From positions 1 through 5,189 of the forward strand of contig RKSK01000050.1 of NCBI GenBank assembly GCA_007570915.1: a stretch of DNA of 5,189 nt. The letters run 5' to 3'. Below are positions 4,451-5,189 of this stretch, in pieces (within the stretch, counting starts at the first letter, position 1; every line of letters begins with the position of its first letter). This stretch comes from Cenarchaeum sp. (GTDB taxonomy: Archaea > Thermoproteota > Nitrososphaeria > Nitrososphaerales > Nitrosopumilaceae). The notes below the pieces were generated by a model. That model was not told the origin of the DNA and did no database searches. It saw only the letters and a program-made list of their open reading frames with translations. The translations under genes were made by a program, and so were the position numbers.

Positions 4451-5189
4451 ATGAGCAACTGGGACCTCATGATGCCGGGCATGGGCCTCACCTCGATCGG
4501 CCTGGCCGGCGTCACGGTCTCGTATGCGGGCATCGCGCACACCTTCATAGACGGGATGCACGCGCTCACGGGCCTGACGATGTTCATAGGGCTCATATTC
4601 CTGGCCGCGGGCATACTCGAGGGCGGCGTCTCGACTAGCAACAGGGCAAAGGCGACGGTCCTCGTGGTGGCCTCGATATCGCTGTCCTTTGGGATGTTTG
4701 CGTTCACGCTAAACACCGTGAGCACGACGGCGACCTTTGCGGGCGTGCTCGTGGGGATCGCCTTTCCGGCCATAATGCTCGCCTATGTCGTCACAAAGAT
4801 GCCAATGTACGCGCGCCCCGTGGGCGCGATATTTGGCCTCGCCGCGGCGGCCGGCATAATCGCGTTCGTCGCCTTTGGGTTCGTCTCGCCGGACACGTAC
4901 ATGATCGACGAGGGCGAGCCCTCCGCGGCCATGGAGGCGGCAGAGCACGGGGAGGCAGAGCACGATGCTGCCCCGCCCGCCGACGCGCCGAGGACCGCCG
5001 TGTCCATACTCGAGGGCTCGGCCGTCGTCGACGCGCCGGACTATGACCCCGGGGAGCTCGACGTCGAGCGCGGGACCGTCATCGTCTGGACAAACGACGA
5101 CGCCGTGGTCCACACCGTCACGAGCGACGGCGACTTTGGCGAGACGTTTGACTCTGGCCTCATGGCCGCCGGCGAGGCGTACGAGCTGG
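4451..5189 (+). CDS. Polytopic membrane protein with C-terminal plastocyanin-like cupredoxin domain (3' end outside window)
   Basis: The frame opens at ATG 4451 and runs off the right edge; 246 residues are visible. Five hydrophobic segments can be placed near 12-32, 36-56, 68-90, 94-115 and 122-145. Lys and Arg fall in the loops after the second and fourth segments (R65, K67; K116, R122), which by the positive-inside rule puts the N-terminus in the cytoplasm and the rest outside the membrane. An acidic, Ala/Pro-rich linker (about 148-183, with EHGEAEHD) leads to a domain with the plastocyanin-type strands: SAVVDAPDYDPGELDVERG, then VIVWTNDDAVVHTV. H221 fits the first type 1 copper ligand; the expected Cys, His and Met ligands would lie beyond the window. 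Small blue copper proteins are thought to be major electron carriers in Thaumarchaeota; this one would be tethered outside the membrane. The start is chosen because of the promoter spacing; ATG at 4469 is an alternative. I cannot name the gene or partner. Confidence 0.85.
   Translation, partial: MSNWDLMMPGMGLTSIGLAGVTVSYAGIAHTFIDGMHALTGLTMFIGLIFLAAGILEGGVSTSNRAKATVLVVASISLSFGMFAFTLNTVSTTATFAGVLVGIAFPAIMLAYVVTKMPMYARPVGAIFGLAAAAGIIAFVAFGFVSPDTYMIDEGEPSAAMEAAEHGEAEHDAAPPADAPRTAVSILEGSAVVDAPDYDPGELDVERGTVIVWTNDDAVVHTVTSDGDFGETFDSGLMAAGEAYEL

Noticed and set aside
4709..5113. - strand open frames opposite the cupredoxin gene
   Set aside because: The + strand product has coherent membrane helices and a copper-binding domain, whereas the antisense translations show none.
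1..5189. Search for tRNA, CRISPR, insertion sequence, toxin-antitoxin or defence genes
   Set aside because: Nearly all bases are accounted for by six core genes; the only gaps are 26, 9 and 107 nt and none holds a structured RNA or repeat array that I can see.

Overview
The window looks like a GC-rich (roughly two-thirds G+C by eye) archaeal chromosome, most likely an ammonia-oxidising Thaumarchaeon (Nitrososphaerota), perhaps a GC-rich relative of the sponge-associated Cenarchaeum group. The evidence is an archaeal gene set (a geranylgeranyl reductase-family flavoprotein, archaeal EF-1beta, a VAT/Cdc48 ATPase, a small four-CxxC Zn-ribbon protein), TATA-box promoters placed for leaderless or near-leaderless transcripts, a membrane-anchored plastocyanin-like protein of the kind abundant in Thaumarchaeota, and an unusual preference for ATA (Ile) and TTT (Phe) codons in GC-rich genes. 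The lineage call is an inference from gene content, not a phylogeny.

Layout: positions 1-767 (+) hold the 3' part of a FAD-dependent geranylgeranyl reductase-family gene that begins outside the window. A TATA box overlaps its stop codon and appears to drive a compact three-gene cluster on the + strand: a 60-aa Zn-ribbon protein (794-976), elongation factor 1-beta (973-1254, ATGA overlap) and a two-domain Cdc48 AAA+ ATPase (1264-3468, 9-nt gap). The Cdc48 gene converges on ctaB (heme O synthase, 3465-4343, - strand); both genes stop on the same CTAG tetranucleotide. A 107-bp divergent promoter region (4344-4450) separates ctaB from a polytopic membrane protein with a C-terminal cupredoxin domain (4451 to beyond 5189, + strand), cut by the right edge before its remaining copper ligands.

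Functional reading: the left part concerns membrane lipid or isoprenoid saturation, translation elongation and protein unfolding or quality control. The right part concerns the respiratory chain: heme O (precursor of heme A) for a heme-copper oxidase, next to a membrane-tethered copper protein that could carry electrons outside the membrane. All three candidate promoters share a CAA(A/AA)GG element directly in front of an AT-rich box ending in AATC, 24-27 nt from the proposed start codons.

I see no mobile element, CRISPR array, tRNA, rRNA or clear new defence or biosynthetic system. The region is mostly ordinary core genome; the points of interest are the divergent second ATPase domain of Cdc48, the shared promoter grammar, the zero-spacing convergent stop, and the cupredoxin fusion.
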